Below, piece by piece: positions 10,777 to 21,277 of a DNA stretch of 64,000 nt (the stretch's first letter is position 1; the number at the start of each line of letters is the position of its first letter). The notes beneath the pieces were generated by a model. It searched no databases. It had not been told where the DNA came from and was given only the letters and a program-made list of their open reading frames with translations. Both the position numbers and the translations under genes were made by a program. Source of the stretch: Haliscomenobacter sp. (GTDB lineage Bacteria > Bacteroidota > Bacteroidia > Chitinophagales > Saprospiraceae); NCBI GenBank assembly GCA_016713275.1, contig JADJPL010000008.1, positions 1 through 64,000 of the forward strand. Reading direction: 5' to 3'.

Positions 10777-10862
10777 CTCCCCCTTTGAAGGGGGCCGGGG
10801 GGATGAAACTTTTCACCAGCACCCCGGGAATTTCATCCCCCTAGCCCCCTTCAAAGGGGGAG
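10777..10862. repeat. Palindromic dispersed element A, copy 1
   Basis: 86-bp inverted repeat. Outer arms are ctccccctttgaaggggg and its complement (each itself a hairpin); inner arms are gggatgaaa / tttcatccc. Further copies are at 39176-39258 and 63088-63167, and a half copy at about 38799-38812. Confidence 0.8.
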
Positions 10863-10878
10863 AGTTGCTTCGCAGGCA

Positions 10879-11726
10879 TTTCCCCCGAGCGCCAAGCTGG
10901 AGGCTCCAGTCAGCCCGAAGCGTCAGGGACACGTGCGTGGGTTGTATTCCGGGCAAGGGAACGTTTCGGCTTCTCCCCGCTGGCGTTCCCCCTCCTTCGG
11001 AGGGTTGGAGCCCAACGCTGATGCTTTCCTGGCTTTCCCCCGAGCGCCAGGCTGAGAGGCTACCAGTCAGCCCGAAGCGCCTGGGGCACGTGCGTGGGTT
11101 GTATTCCGGGCAAAGGGAACGTTTCGGCTTCTCCCCGCTGGCGTTCCCCCTCCTTCGGAGGGTTGGGGAAGGCCCCAACGCTGCCCGATGCTTTCCATAC
11201 AGGCATTTCCCCCGGGCGCCAGAATGAGGAGGTTACCAGTCCAGACCGAAGCATCTGGGGCAAGTGCGTGGGTTGTATTCCAGGCAAAGGGGAACGTTTC
11301 GGCTTCTCCCCGCTGGCGTTCCCCCTCCTTCGGAGGGGTTAGGGGCCCAACGCTGCCCGATGCATTCCATACAGGCATTTCCCCCGAGCGCCAGGCTGCG
11401 GAGGCTACCAGTCCAGACCGAAGCATCTGGGGCAAGTGCGTGGGTTGTATTCCAGGCAAAGGGGAACGTTTCGGCTTCTCCCCGCTGGCGTTCCCCCTCC
11501 TTCGGAGGGGTTAGGGGAGGCCCAACGCTGCCCGATGCATTCCATACAGGCATTTCCCCCGAGCGCCAGGCTGCGGAGGCTACCAGTCCAGACCGAAGCA
11601 TCTGGGGCAAGTGCGTGGGTTGTATTCGGCAAAGGGAACGTTTCGGCTTCTCCCTGCTGGCGTTCCCCCTCCTTCGGAGGGGGTTAGGGGGAGGCCCAAC
11701 GCTGCCCGATGCTTTCCATACAGGCG
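10879..11726. repeat. Tandem array, five units of about 155-175 bp
   Basis: Units start at 10879, 11034, 11206, 11378 and 11553 at tttcccccgagcgcc. Units 3-5 are nearly identical and units 1-2 more diverged. Each unit contains a strong hairpin, ccccctc-cttcg-gaggggg, and the word gtgcgtgggttgtattcc. The whole unit is conserved, so this is not a repeat-spacer array. Open frames cross it on both strands only because it lacks stops; I do not call a gene. Confidence 0.9.
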
Positions 11727-12126
11727 TTTCGCCGACCCACCAGGCAGCGCAATCGGTGCAGTGCCAAGCGGAAAGACCTGTGGTCGGGGGAAGCGGAGTA
11801 GGGAGGATTTGATCTAGTTCTACCATGCGTTCAGGGTTTTGTTTGAAGGAGGCAACGCCAATACCATTCGCTTCCCGGCAGGGGAAGGAATGCAGGAAAA
11901 AGGCCTCTCAAAGCGTTTTTGGATTGAGCGAAAAGGTTGAAGAATCAAACGTTGGGATAATGTTTTAAAAAAACACCGGTAAAGCCATTGATTTTTGTCA
12001 GTCGTTTTGATTATTTTCATCATGCGATCTGCGTTTGCCAGACAAGGTAAGGGGCGTTTTCGCAGCCTATTTGCGAGACAAACCGGCTTTTTTGGCAAAA
12101 CCATAAAAAAAACCTAAACCACCCCC
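11727..12126. other. Intergenic region before WYL regulator
   Basis: 400 bp. The first 15 bases are a diverged start of another tandem unit. The rest is unique sequence that becomes AT-rich from about 11950. I see no gene and no clear promoter match, although the WYL gene promoter must lie here or within the repeats. Confidence 0.5.
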
Positions 12127-13107
12127 ATGCCTTCCAACAAACACGCTGCGTTTCGCTACCGGGTCCTCAACGACTGCTTCACCCGCCCCGGGCGGCGGCG
12201 CTGGACGAAAAAGGAGTTGCAGGAGGAAGTGACCCGTCAGCTCCAGGAGCATTTCGGCGGCCATTTATCCATCGGCCTGCGCACCATCGACGGCGATATT
12301 GCGCTGCTGCGCAGCGACCCGCCCCGGGGGTATGCCGCGCCGATCGCAGTCCGGGAGGGAAAATACTTCTACGAAGACCCCGATTTTACGATTTCCCGGT
12401 TTCCCCTCAGCGCGGAAGAGACGGCGCTGCTGCGCGATGCGTTTGCGCTGTTGCGTCAGTTTCCCGGCTTGCCCCAGCTTCCGGTGCTGGAGGCCCTCGT
12501 GCGGCAGTCGGGCGCGGGGATGGACCTCGAGTTGCCCAGCCATTCGGGTATCCAGTTTGAAAACAGTCCGCCCGCTATGGGGCTATCATGGCTGGACCCC
12601 CTCTACGGCCACATCCGGCGCCGGGAGGCGCTCGAGATCCGCTACCAGCCGTTTGCGCCGCCCGGGGAGGTGGTAGTGCTCCTGCACCCATATCTGCTGA
12701 AAGAATGGCGCAACCGCTGGTACGTGGTAGGCCGCAACGAGAGGGAAAACCAGGTCTGGAACCTGGCGCTCGACCGGATCGCCGATGTCCGGCCCGCCGG
12801 TATCCCGTTTCGCCCCAACGACCTGTTCAACCCCATCGACTGGTACCGCGACATCGTAGGCGTTACGCGGCCCCAGGGCGCCGCGCCGGTCCGCATCAAG
12901 TTTCGCGCTGGCGGATCGGTAGCTGGCTACCTCCTCACCAAACCTATCCACGCCTCCCAGCAGACCGTCCGGCAGGATGCCTCCGGCGTGACGTTCTCCC
13001 TCCGCGTCATCCCCAACCCCGAGCTCATCGGCGAGCTGCGGCGGTTTGGGCGGGAAATCGAGGTGCTGTCGCCGGAAGGTTTCAGGAGGGTTTGGGAGGA
13101 GGGGTGA
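12127..13107 (+). CDS. WYL-domain transcriptional regulator
   Basis: 326-aa predicted DNA-binding regulator. The N-terminal 80 residues (RYRVLNDCFTRPGRRRWTKK ... LSIGLRTIDGDIALLR) form a winged-helix HTH. Residues about 165-220 are the WYL domain (IRYQPFAPPGEVVVLLHPY, then LKEWRNRWYVVGRN), and the C-terminal 90 residues look like a WCX extension (RIKFRAGGSVAGYLL). WYL proteins sense ligands such as nucleotides or cOA and often repress phage-defence operons. It is the first plus-strand gene of the island and probably controls the genes that follow, but the 513-bp gap makes a separate promoter likely. The last 25 bp of the gene are duplicated at 24538. Confidence 0.85.
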   Translation: MPSNKHAAFRYRVLNDCFTRPGRRRWTKKELQEEVTRQLQEHFGGHLSIGLRTIDGDIALLRSDPPRGYAAPIAVREGKYFYEDPDFTISRFPLSAEETALLRDAFALLRQFPGLPQLPVLEALVRQSGAGMDLELPSHSGIQFENSPPAMGLSWLDPLYGHIRRREALEIRYQPFAPPGEVVVLLHPYLLKEWRNRWYVVGRNERENQVWNLALDRIADVRPAGIPFRPNDLFNPIDWYRDIVGVTRPQGAAPVRIKFRAGGSVAGYLLTKPIHASQQTVRQDASGVTFSLRVIPNPELIGELRRFGREIEVLSPEGFRRVWEEG

Positions 13108-13119
13108 GTGGGTGTTGAA
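13083..13119. repeat. 37-bp exact duplication, copy 1 (WYL gene 3' end)
   Basis: The last 25 bp of the WYL gene plus 12 bp downstream are identical to 24538-24574, just upstream of the second patatin. It is likely a recombination scar or a shared cassette edge. Confidence 0.85.
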
Positions 13120-13620
13120 CTCGGAACGAAAGGAAGAATGGCATGCCGCATCGCATTGGATTGGATTTATTCTTGCTCATGGCATCTTTCGGGGCGGTTT
13201 TGGAAAGATTCTTCTTATACCAGAACTTAGACGGAGGCCCCAGGGCAAGAAAGCACCCCCTATGCACTTGAATTTGTATTGTTTCCCCAGAAAACGGCGT
13301 GCCAATTTAAACAAATGGTCCCCAACAGGCCGAAAGCAAAAATTTAATCTTGTCTATTGCAAAAAAACCAAAGATTTCATTACATTAGCCCAGTAAAACC
13401 CAATTTGACGAAACTAACACCTGAATCTATGGCTAGTCCCCCCTGCAGCAACCCGCCTGTCTTTCCGTTCGGTGGAATGGGGTTGCGGAATTCACCCGCT
13501 TTGACGTTTTCCACACTGATGATCCATATCCCCGGGCGCCGAACGAAGGATTCCTTTTAGCGCTCGTTTTTTGTTTTCCCGTTTGGCCAAAGAACACCTT
13601 CACCGTCAAAACCCATACGC
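13108..13620. other. Intergenic region, no gene seen
   Basis: 513 bp between the WYL gene and the membrane protein gene. Short open frames exist but overlap on both strands and show no family features. The centre (13260-13420) is AT-richer. I see no clear hairpin or promoter match. Confidence 0.4.
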
Positions 13621-14735
13621 ATGGACACCCTTGGCATTCTCGACCTGGTTATCGGTTTGTTTTTCATTTATTTCGTTCTCAGCGTGGTTTGCACCGCCAT
13701 TGTGGAGGGCGTTGCGCAAGTGAGGAGCCTGCGCAGCAAAGATCTCGAGGAGTGGATCAAGGCCTCGATGGGCGGATGGGCAAGCCAGTTCCTCCAGCAT
13801 GGGCTGATCCAGGGACTCGGCAAAAAGGGCAAAGCGCCGGATTATATCCCTTCCCGGCTGTTTGCCGCTACCCTGCTCGATCTGCTCGCTCGAAGCCGGG
13901 GGGAAAAGGCCTATGATTTCAACGGGTTGTTCGATGCGCTCCAACAGGCGAAGGAGCCAAAGGGCGATACCCCCGCTTCCGGGGGTGCAGAAGCCTCCGC
14001 GCAGGCCACGGGCGCGAAGAGCCGGTCAGCGGATTCGGCTCCGTCCGGGGGGTCGGGTTTTGAAGACCTCAAGCGCTTTCTCCTTCAGGCGATGGAAGAA
14101 AGCGGGGGCAATCTTTCCATGCTGAAAAAGCGCCTGGAAGACTGGTACAACGACGCCATGGAATCCGTAACGGGGACCTACAGAAAGCGGGCGCGAAAAA
14201 TCACCTTCTGGGCCGCCATCTTCGTCGCGGGACTCTCCAACGCCGACACCATCGCCCTTAGCATCTACCTGAAAGACAACCCCAAAACCGCGGCCCGGCT
14301 GGTCGCCGCCGCCGAGCAAACCGTTCAGGACAGCCTGCTGTACCGCGAATCCATCCAGCGCCTGGAGGCCATCCAGCAGCGATTAGACACCACCTCAGCG
14401 GACTCCCTCCTCGGCATCCCGCAAACCGTCGCCCTGCTCAGGCAAAACGCCCAGCGTGCCGGCCAGCTCTACGAATCGCTGGAAAGCCACGGGCTGCCCC
14501 TGGGATGGAGCAAGGTAAGCTGGCCAGCGCGAGCAGAAGGGCAAACAAAAAGCGGGAATAATCCTCCCTGGGCTTATGGATTTTTCAAAAAATCATCGGT
14601 CTGGGGCTCACCGCCCTGGCCCTCACCCTTAGCGCCCCCTTCTGGTTTGATATGATCAATAAGCTGGTGAACATCCGGAGTGCCGGGAAAAAGCCGGAGG
14701 CGGGGGAAGAAGAGAAAGGGAAATCAGAAAAATAG
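13621..14735 (+). CDS. Multi-pass membrane protein, unknown function, one frameshift
   Basis: About 371 codons. An N-terminal membrane segment (ILDLVIGLFFIYFVLSVVCT) is followed by a soluble part, a low-complexity Ala/Ser/Gly linker (about residues 120-142), a second hydrophobic segment (ITFWAAIFVAGLSNADTIAL) and a third (IIGLGLTALALTLSAPFWFD). The last continues MINKLVNIRSAGKKPE and ends at TAG 14733-14735. The frame breaks at the A run near 14592; without the correction the protein ends at 14655. The closing motif APFWFD..NKL.N.RSAG recurs in uncharacterised bacterial membrane proteins. It sits 50 bp upstream of the patatin gene, so the two are probably co-transcribed. Confidence 0.7.
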
Positions 14736-14785
14736 GGAGAGGGGTGGTACGGAGCCCCCTAATCTTAACCGTTTAAACCCATCTT

Positions 14786-16537
14786 ATGAAAGAACCGAAT
14801 GAAAAGCGTATTAAAATCCGGCTTGGGATATGTATGGCAGGGGCGGTATCTGCTGGGGCATATACCGCAGGAGTAATGGATTACTTGCTGGAAGCCCTGG
14901 AACGTTGGCAATTGGCAAAAAACAAGGCCCAGGATGGGGAATTAAATGGGTATTCCATCCCCATGCACGACGTTGAAATCGTTATTCTGGTAAGCGCTTC
15001 GGCAGGCGGCATGACCGCTGCGATTACTGCAAGAGCGCTGGCTGAAAAAATAGAACATGTTAATTCCAAAAGCCTCACAGAGGACAAAACACACCTGCCC
15101 CAAATAGGGTCAAACAATTTATTGTATTCCTCCTGGGTAAAATTGACGGACCATGATATGTTGAGCCAATTGCTGAGCACCTCAGACCTGAAGGATAAAA
15201 ACAGCACTTTGGAATCCCTTTTTAATTCGGAATTTATTGACACCCTGGCTTTTACCATTTTAGATCAAAAAAAAGTGGCCGAACCGCATGCCCGCCCTTA
15301 TATTTCAGATCAACTAGACCTGGTATTAACGCTATCCAATTTTGAAGGCGTCCAGGTGAGTTATCCATTTCGGTCGACCGTTAATTCTAGAAAAACTTAC
15401 TTTCAAGCTACTGTCCATCAGGACTTTGCGCATTTTGTTGTTGGCGAAAAAGATCCGGATGATGGAAGAATTCATCTGGATTTCAGCACCGGAAAGAATA
15501 CCAAAATACTGTCTGCTGCTGCAAAAGCAACCGGAGCTTTCCCTTTAGGATTTAAAGCCCGAAAAGTGACCCGGCCGATCGACGTTTTGGCAAAAAATAA
15601 GTTTCTCAAAAGGAGATGGGGGCAACTACCGAAACTGTTTGAAAGCACATCAGGATGTTATACCACAGTAAATACGGATGGCGGGGTGTTGAATAATGAA
15701 CCCTTCGATTTGGTAGAAGAAATCCTGAATGAGCAAAATTCGGAGAATAAAAATGAATGGAACGTTCTTCTTATGGTTGATCCATTTCCTAATAATGAAT
15801 CAGTGCCTGTCAAAGAGAAAAAAGAAGATTTGTGGTCTGCTATTCCCAAGTTAATTGGCGCCATGCTTCATCAAGGCCGCGCCAAACCAAGGGATTTAAA
15901 TCTGGAAGATACCGATAGGCCCAGGTTTTTGCGTTTTATGATGGCGCCATCCAGAAAAATAGACGACTACTGCGACATTCAGGGAAGCAAGGCTATTGCC
16001 TGTGGCGCCTTAAGTGGATTTTCTGGCTTTTTCCGCGAGCGCTTCCGGCAACACGATTTCATCCTTGGCAGGAAAAATTGCCAAAGCTTTTTGAGAAAAT
16101 ATTTCGTCCTAGCCCCGGAAGGGGCCCACAATAAAGGCGGTCTTACAACAATGGCCCGTTTGTTTGACCTTTTACAGGCTTCTGACAGCTCTTCACCTTC
16201 AGATGTCAAACCAATTCCGATAATTCCGGACCTCACCGAGGAAGGCAAACCGATGACGGAAAGCGAAGATCCTTTGGAGTTTCCGCACTTTGCTCTCAAT
16301 GATCTGAAAGCATATAGAAAAGCTTTTTTCAAGCGGTTGATAAAAGTAGGGAAGCGGAGTTTAAACCTATCCCCAGGCAAAAAAGCCTTCTTCTTATTTT
16401 TAATCCTCTTGACGGCCCCTTTGGGTCCCCTATTGTTAATTTTAGGATATCTCTACGCTAAAAACAGTATTTGGAAGCGACTGAAAAAAACAATCCAAAA
16501 GGATTTCAATGAATGGGGATTGCTAAAGAAGGAATGA
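14786..16537 (+). CDS. Patatin-like phospholipase with C-terminal membrane hairpin
   Basis: 583-aa patatin-family lipid acyl hydrolase. The N-terminal glycine-rich oxyanion segment is GICMAGAVSAGAYTAGVMDYL (15-35). The nucleophile elbow reads VSASAGGMTA (about residue 71-75), so the usual GxSxG is SxSxG. The catalytic Asp lies in NTDGGVLNNEP (about 297). Near residue 535 a hydrophobic pair, KAFFLFLILLTAPLGPLLLI, anchors the C-terminus. Patatins serve as membrane-degrading effectors in several anti-phage systems (for example CBASS CapV), which is the inferred role here. It lies 50 bp after the membrane-protein gene and 197 bp before the giant NTPase. Base composition is visibly AT-richer than flanking DNA. 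Confidence 0.8.
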   Translation: MKEPNEKRIKIRLGICMAGAVSAGAYTAGVMDYLLEALERWQLAKNKAQDGELNGYSIPMHDVEIVILVSASAGGMTAAITARALAEKIEHVNSKSLTEDKTHLPQIGSNNLLYSSWVKLTDHDMLSQLLSTSDLKDKNSTLESLFNSEFIDTLAFTILDQKKVAEPHARPYISDQLDLVLTLSNFEGVQVSYPFRSTVNSRKTYFQATVHQDFAHFVVGEKDPDDGRIHLDFSTGKNTKILSAAAKATGAFPLGFKARKVTRPIDVLAKNKFLKRRWGQLPKLFESTSGCYTTVNTDGGVLNNEPFDLVEEILNEQNSENKNEWNVLLMVDPFPNNESVPVKEKKEDLWSAIPKLIGAMLHQGRAKPRDLNLEDTDRPRFLRFMMAPSRKIDDYCDIQGSKAIACGALSGFSGFFRERFRQHDFILGRKNCQSFLRKYFVLAPEGAHNKGGLTTMARLFDLLQASDSSSPSDVKPIPIIPDLTEEGKPMTESEDPLEFPHFALNDLKAYRKAFFKRLIKVGKRSLNLSPGKKAFFLFLILLTAPLGPLLLILGYLYAKNSIWKRLKKTIQKDFNEWGLLKKE

Positions 16538-16734
16538 CCCAAAACAAGTTATTCCAATTTTGGCAATTGGGCTTAATCAGTTAGGATGGTTGTGAATAAA
16601 CTTTTAGGTGTTTTCGAATTCCTGGCCTTTCCCAATGAGCGCGTGTTGAAGCGTTGGAGGAACGGATGAGTGGCAGGGGGCAAGAGAAATAATTAACATC
16701 CCCTGCTTAACCGAATACAATAAAAAAAACAATT

Positions 16735-19700
16735 ATGCCCCCATTTAACTCCTCCAAAATCAAAGATGTCTTTATTGAACTTGTCGGCAACTACTCTTTT
16801 CAGCACGGCGCCCCTAATGAAGATAATCCATTTTTTATTGGGCGCGAACGCGAAAGGAAGCGATTGGAACTCCTGATCGAACAATCCGAACCGCCTTCTG
16901 GCGCTTATTTGATCGCCGGTTATCGAGGCATGGGTAAAACCAGTATGGTAGATAAGGTTATTGCAGGGCTAAACAAAAAACGAAAAGAAAAATATGAGCA
17001 AATCAAAATTAGTCTTTCGCAGGAGGAGGTAAATGACCTGGACATCTTACGCCCAATTGCCCATCAGCTGTATCTTCAGTGGAAAGAACAATTCAACAAA
17101 CTTTTTAATAACATTTACGTCTGTTTAGGCTACATATTTTCGCCACTTTTCCTGATTTGGTTCATCATTGACTTTTTCATTTCTTGGGATTTAGGGATTA
17201 TCGATTATATTGTAAAATCTTGGACCAACCCAGAGGTGCTCGCATGGACATGCTTTGGGGCTATTCTTCTTACTTTTTTAATAATTCACTCCTTTGTTCT
17301 AAAGGGGCACCGCAAAATCCTAAAGAGGCTCAAACATGTAGACCAACGGCTGTTTTCGCTCTATGAAACGGAAACCGAGGTTACCCTAAAAGGAGAATTT
17401 ACATCTTGGGCGCCTCTGGCAACCAATGGGAGATCGCGTTCTAAAAATAACTTTCCGATTGCGCCGACAAAAGAAATCGAAAAAGAATTAATTCAAATTC
17501 TCGAAGAAATTAATAGATACAGATCTTCCGCAAATCACATTCTTAAGTGGCGATTCAAATTAAAAATACCTAAATATATAATTACTATAGATGAATTAGA
17601 CAAAATAGAACCAAACTACATCTTCAATCCTGAGGACAATGAGTCAACCCAGAAGTTATTGAATACAGACATAAACGTTTTTGGCGGAAACAAAATCAAA
17701 AAAGGCAAATAGCGGTTGCTCGGATACTAGCCAACTTGAAGAGCTTCCTTAGCTCAGCCAAAGCAAAATTTATTTTCATTGGTGGCAGGGAAATGTACGA
17801 TGCTTTTCTGGCCGATATCTCCGACCGGGATTCGTTTTATAGCAGCATTTTTAACGATGCTATATATGTAGATAGCTTTTTCAAGGATAAAATCATGGAT
17901 AGCGGGGGGATATCCCAAATGACGGAGATTTACGTTTGCCAGTTAATCATCAATAAAAATTTTGAATTAAAAAACAATTACAATTTATCATCCTATCTGA
18001 ACGAACTGGTCGTTTTTTTTGGAGGCGAACCTGAACAGAGCCCCTCCCAATTGAAAAACGAAGAAAATAAATTAGCCATATATAAAACCATTTTTCTTCT
18101 GCAGAATTTCATAATTTTTTTAACCTACCGAAGTAATGGGTCCCCAAAAAAACTAGCCGATCTATTCGCGGGTTATGTAATAAGGGAATCGCAACTAGCA
18201 GACAAAGAAGATGCTCTGGTAATTCGGAGCAATGGGCTAAACAACGAAAGCAAAGAAAAAAACAAGAAAGAAAAACTATTTCTTAACTTATCTTTTAAAA
18301 CTCAATACGAAATCGGTCTGACCTCAAGCCTTTACCGGCCATATGTGATCATACACAGCAGGCACCTCAAATTACTGGGAGATAAATTGTTGTATTCCAC
18401 GGCATTTATTCTCGACTACATCCTCAAGTTTCACCAGCAAGCTTTTTCATGGAAAAGTCTGGAACTTATCCCGGACATTATTTTGGTCAATAAAGACCCA
18501 AATTTACGCTTCTTTCTTGAAGACCTGATGCGGTTTTTATCACACATGCACATCCGGGAGACTCTTAGCGGGGTGTTTCAGTATAAATTCTACAGCAAAG
18601 TTTCCAGTGAAATAAAACTGATTTCAAAGATTTCGGAACCCAGTTCGGCTGCATTTAATTTTGGGTTGGATGAATCTTTTCAAATTAAAAGTTACTATAA
18701 AAGTAAACTAAATGAACTTCAAAAATCCTATAAAGACTACTATCCATTAAACAGCGACGATGCCTTTGTGCATTCGGTTACCTTTATTCAAGCTATTTTA
18801 GGCGACCTCCATTATTATGACAAAGAATACGATGATGCCATCATGTATTATTCGGATTCCATTCAGTCAATCCGGAATAAAAAAGACCTTCGCTCGGTTA
18901 CCAATCATCAAGCAGTTCTTTTTGTTCAAAATATGCTTAAACTAGGACTATGTTTGGAAAAGATTCGATCCTTTGATTCCGCATATTCAATTTACCGGAG
19001 CATAATTCTTAAAATTCCATATATGGTAGGTCCAAACCGGGACGAAGCCCTCTTAGATAATAAATGGGAAACGCCTTACATTAGGATGCAACTTTTCGTA
19101 AAGCCTCATATCGCCTTGCTTGGTCTGATTGAAAAGCAAAGAATGGATGGGATCACCTACGCCAATCTTAGAAGAAATCGGGAGGAATTGGACCGGTTTT
19201 TAGGAAGCCATGCCATTACGTACCTGGCAGAGGAAGGAGAGATCAACAAACGCTATGAAGAAGATGAACAGGAGGAAACGCAGGCGCCGAATGCGGAAAA
19301 GGAAGCCAAAACAAAAAAAGCAAAAGACTGGCGAACCCTATGGGCTTTAAATTTTGATTACTTTAACAGTGTAGGAGGGTTTCTTTTTTACAAGAACCGA
19401 AACTTCCCAAAACTTTTCGAAAGCGAGTCACAAAAAACTCCACCCAAGGGCTTTAATGCATCGATTTTTAGCGAGTTTACAGTAAAGGATTTCAATGAAT
19501 TCAAAGATATCCTTATGAACCCCATAGAGTACTTTGGGGAAAACATATTAATTGTGATTATGCTCCTTCCATGAGTGCCTATGTTTATTACAGATGGGCA
19601 TTGCGAGAATTATTCAAGATATATAAGGACCATGCAGAACGTTTCTTTGATCCCAAAGAGCCTAATGAATATGTAACGGTCTTGAACTTGATAAGGCCAG

Positions 19701-21222
19701 AATTCGCCGATCTGGTGAGTACTACAAATTTATACATGTTTGGCAATTTGCTCACAAAACTAGGCGACACGATTCTTTGTATGATTTCCCGCTCAAGTAT
19801 CTCGACTCTCGACCTGAAGATTATTGATATTTATCTTGCAGACGACGGGGTTTCAGCTGCCGGAGAGGGGGGGTATTGAGTAGCATAAAAAAATGGTTTG
19901 CAAAAAAAGATGCCAATAAATCAGACACCAAGAGATATGATATCAATTTAGCCTTGATATTGTACCGGATGGCGGGGTTGTTCTATGCAAAAGCAGGTCG
20001 GACCTGGAGTTACAACTTTCAAAATAAAAAATTTTTATACCTGCTAAAAGACTTTATCACTTTTTTCGGAACACTTCAAGAAAAAAAAGAAAGTATTGCG
20101 TCTATTGAAATTCACCAAATCCAGCGCATAGCAGAAAAAATATTCAAAGGCCTTACCTGGATTGGCGACATTTCCAACCGGCCACAGATCATCAAATACC
20201 GGGAAATTTTGAATCACTCCTATTTAAACATTAATCAACAGCAAGATCCGTCCAATCAGGATACTTACCTTATTTACAATAACCTTTCCACTAACGGGGA
20301 GGTGCGGGAAGTCTTGTTATTAGTCGAAGAGATTCGATTAAAACTATTTAAACATCAAATTCTTTTTAATCATAAACCCTCCTTCCGATTTGAAGAACTA
20401 CAACCTATTCTTACCCCATATGATACCGTTTCAACCATGTATACGAGGATTCTTGAATTAAAATACCGAAGTGAATACAACTATGTTTTTCTATGCAGAG
20501 AAAAAGGCTTTGACCAACTTTTAACGGACTACAAAAAGCTTGAATTAACCAAAGATAAAGATCATTGTATAAACTACCTTGTCAAACCGAAAGAACCGAA
20601 AGAACCGAAGGAACCGAAAAAAACAGATGAAACGGTTAAAAGTTTTACCGATGAATATAATGAGATTGCTTTAATTGTAAAAGACAGCATTTTTTGCCTT
20701 ACTGAGGTAATTCGTTTACTTAATCTTTATGGAGTTAGCTATGTTTTTAACCATTCCTATATTGGAAACGCTCATTATAAATTGGCCAACTGGTGCAATG
20801 CCTATTGGAATTTAGAAACCATTGAAAAACATATTAAGGAAGATTTAAAGACAACTAATTTCACCCCAATAAAAGATCAAGTGAGGAAAATGCTTGGTAC
20901 GGATTCCTACAATTACCTGGAACCTAATTACCACAACGAACTAGCCATTCAGCATTACTATGCAGCCATTCAAATGCATCAGGAAGGAAAAGCTTACCGG
21001 GATCAGCTCAACAGCTTATCCTATTTAGAAGACGACTTTAACGATAACCTGACCCATTTCAGCGCTGCTAATGAACGGCTGCGTGTGAACACCGGCATTA
21101 TCAGGCACCGGATTGAGGTGCTAAAAAAGAAGGTTCAGGATTCCAGAGTTTATCAATATGAATATTATCTGCCTATGATAAATCCTCAACCAGATCAAAC
21201 GAACCCATTGGCTGCCTCTTAA
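16735..21222 (+). CDS. Giant KAP/STAND-like P-loop NTPase with TPR-like C-terminus, frameshifted
   Basis: About 1,495 codons once three homopolymer indels are corrected: an A run at 17700, AAAA/GGGG near 19545 and seven Gs near 19870. Each junction then reads through (for example INCDYAPSMSAYVYYRWA). The N-terminal NTPase has FIGREREKR-like sensing sequence, Walker A GYRGMGKTS (about residue 64) and Walker B YIITIDELDKIE (about residue 285). Between them sit two membrane segments, YIFSPLFLIWFIIDFF and WTCFGAILLTFLIIHSF; this insertion is the hallmark of KAP NTPases such as PifA. The rest is large and helical with repeat-like blocks (YDDAIMYYSDSIQ, HYKLANWCNAYWNLE), plus KPKEPKEPKEPK at about 20590. 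Likely the sensor/regulator paired with the patatin. Confidence 0.72.
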
Positions 21223-21277
21223 AAAGCAGCAGCTAACCAAGTAATAATTAAAAAGCGATAGAACTTCTCCCTCCGCC

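Noticed and set aside
10879..11726. Tandem array as a CRISPR array
   Set aside because: The units are about 173 bp and conserved over their whole length, so there are no short repeats with variable spacers.
16590..16650. Remnant of a gene related to the 26125 membrane protein
   Set aside because: The word ttcctggcctttc and a loosely similar GxEFLAF peptide occur at both places, but the match is short and the frame around it is closed. Too weak to call.
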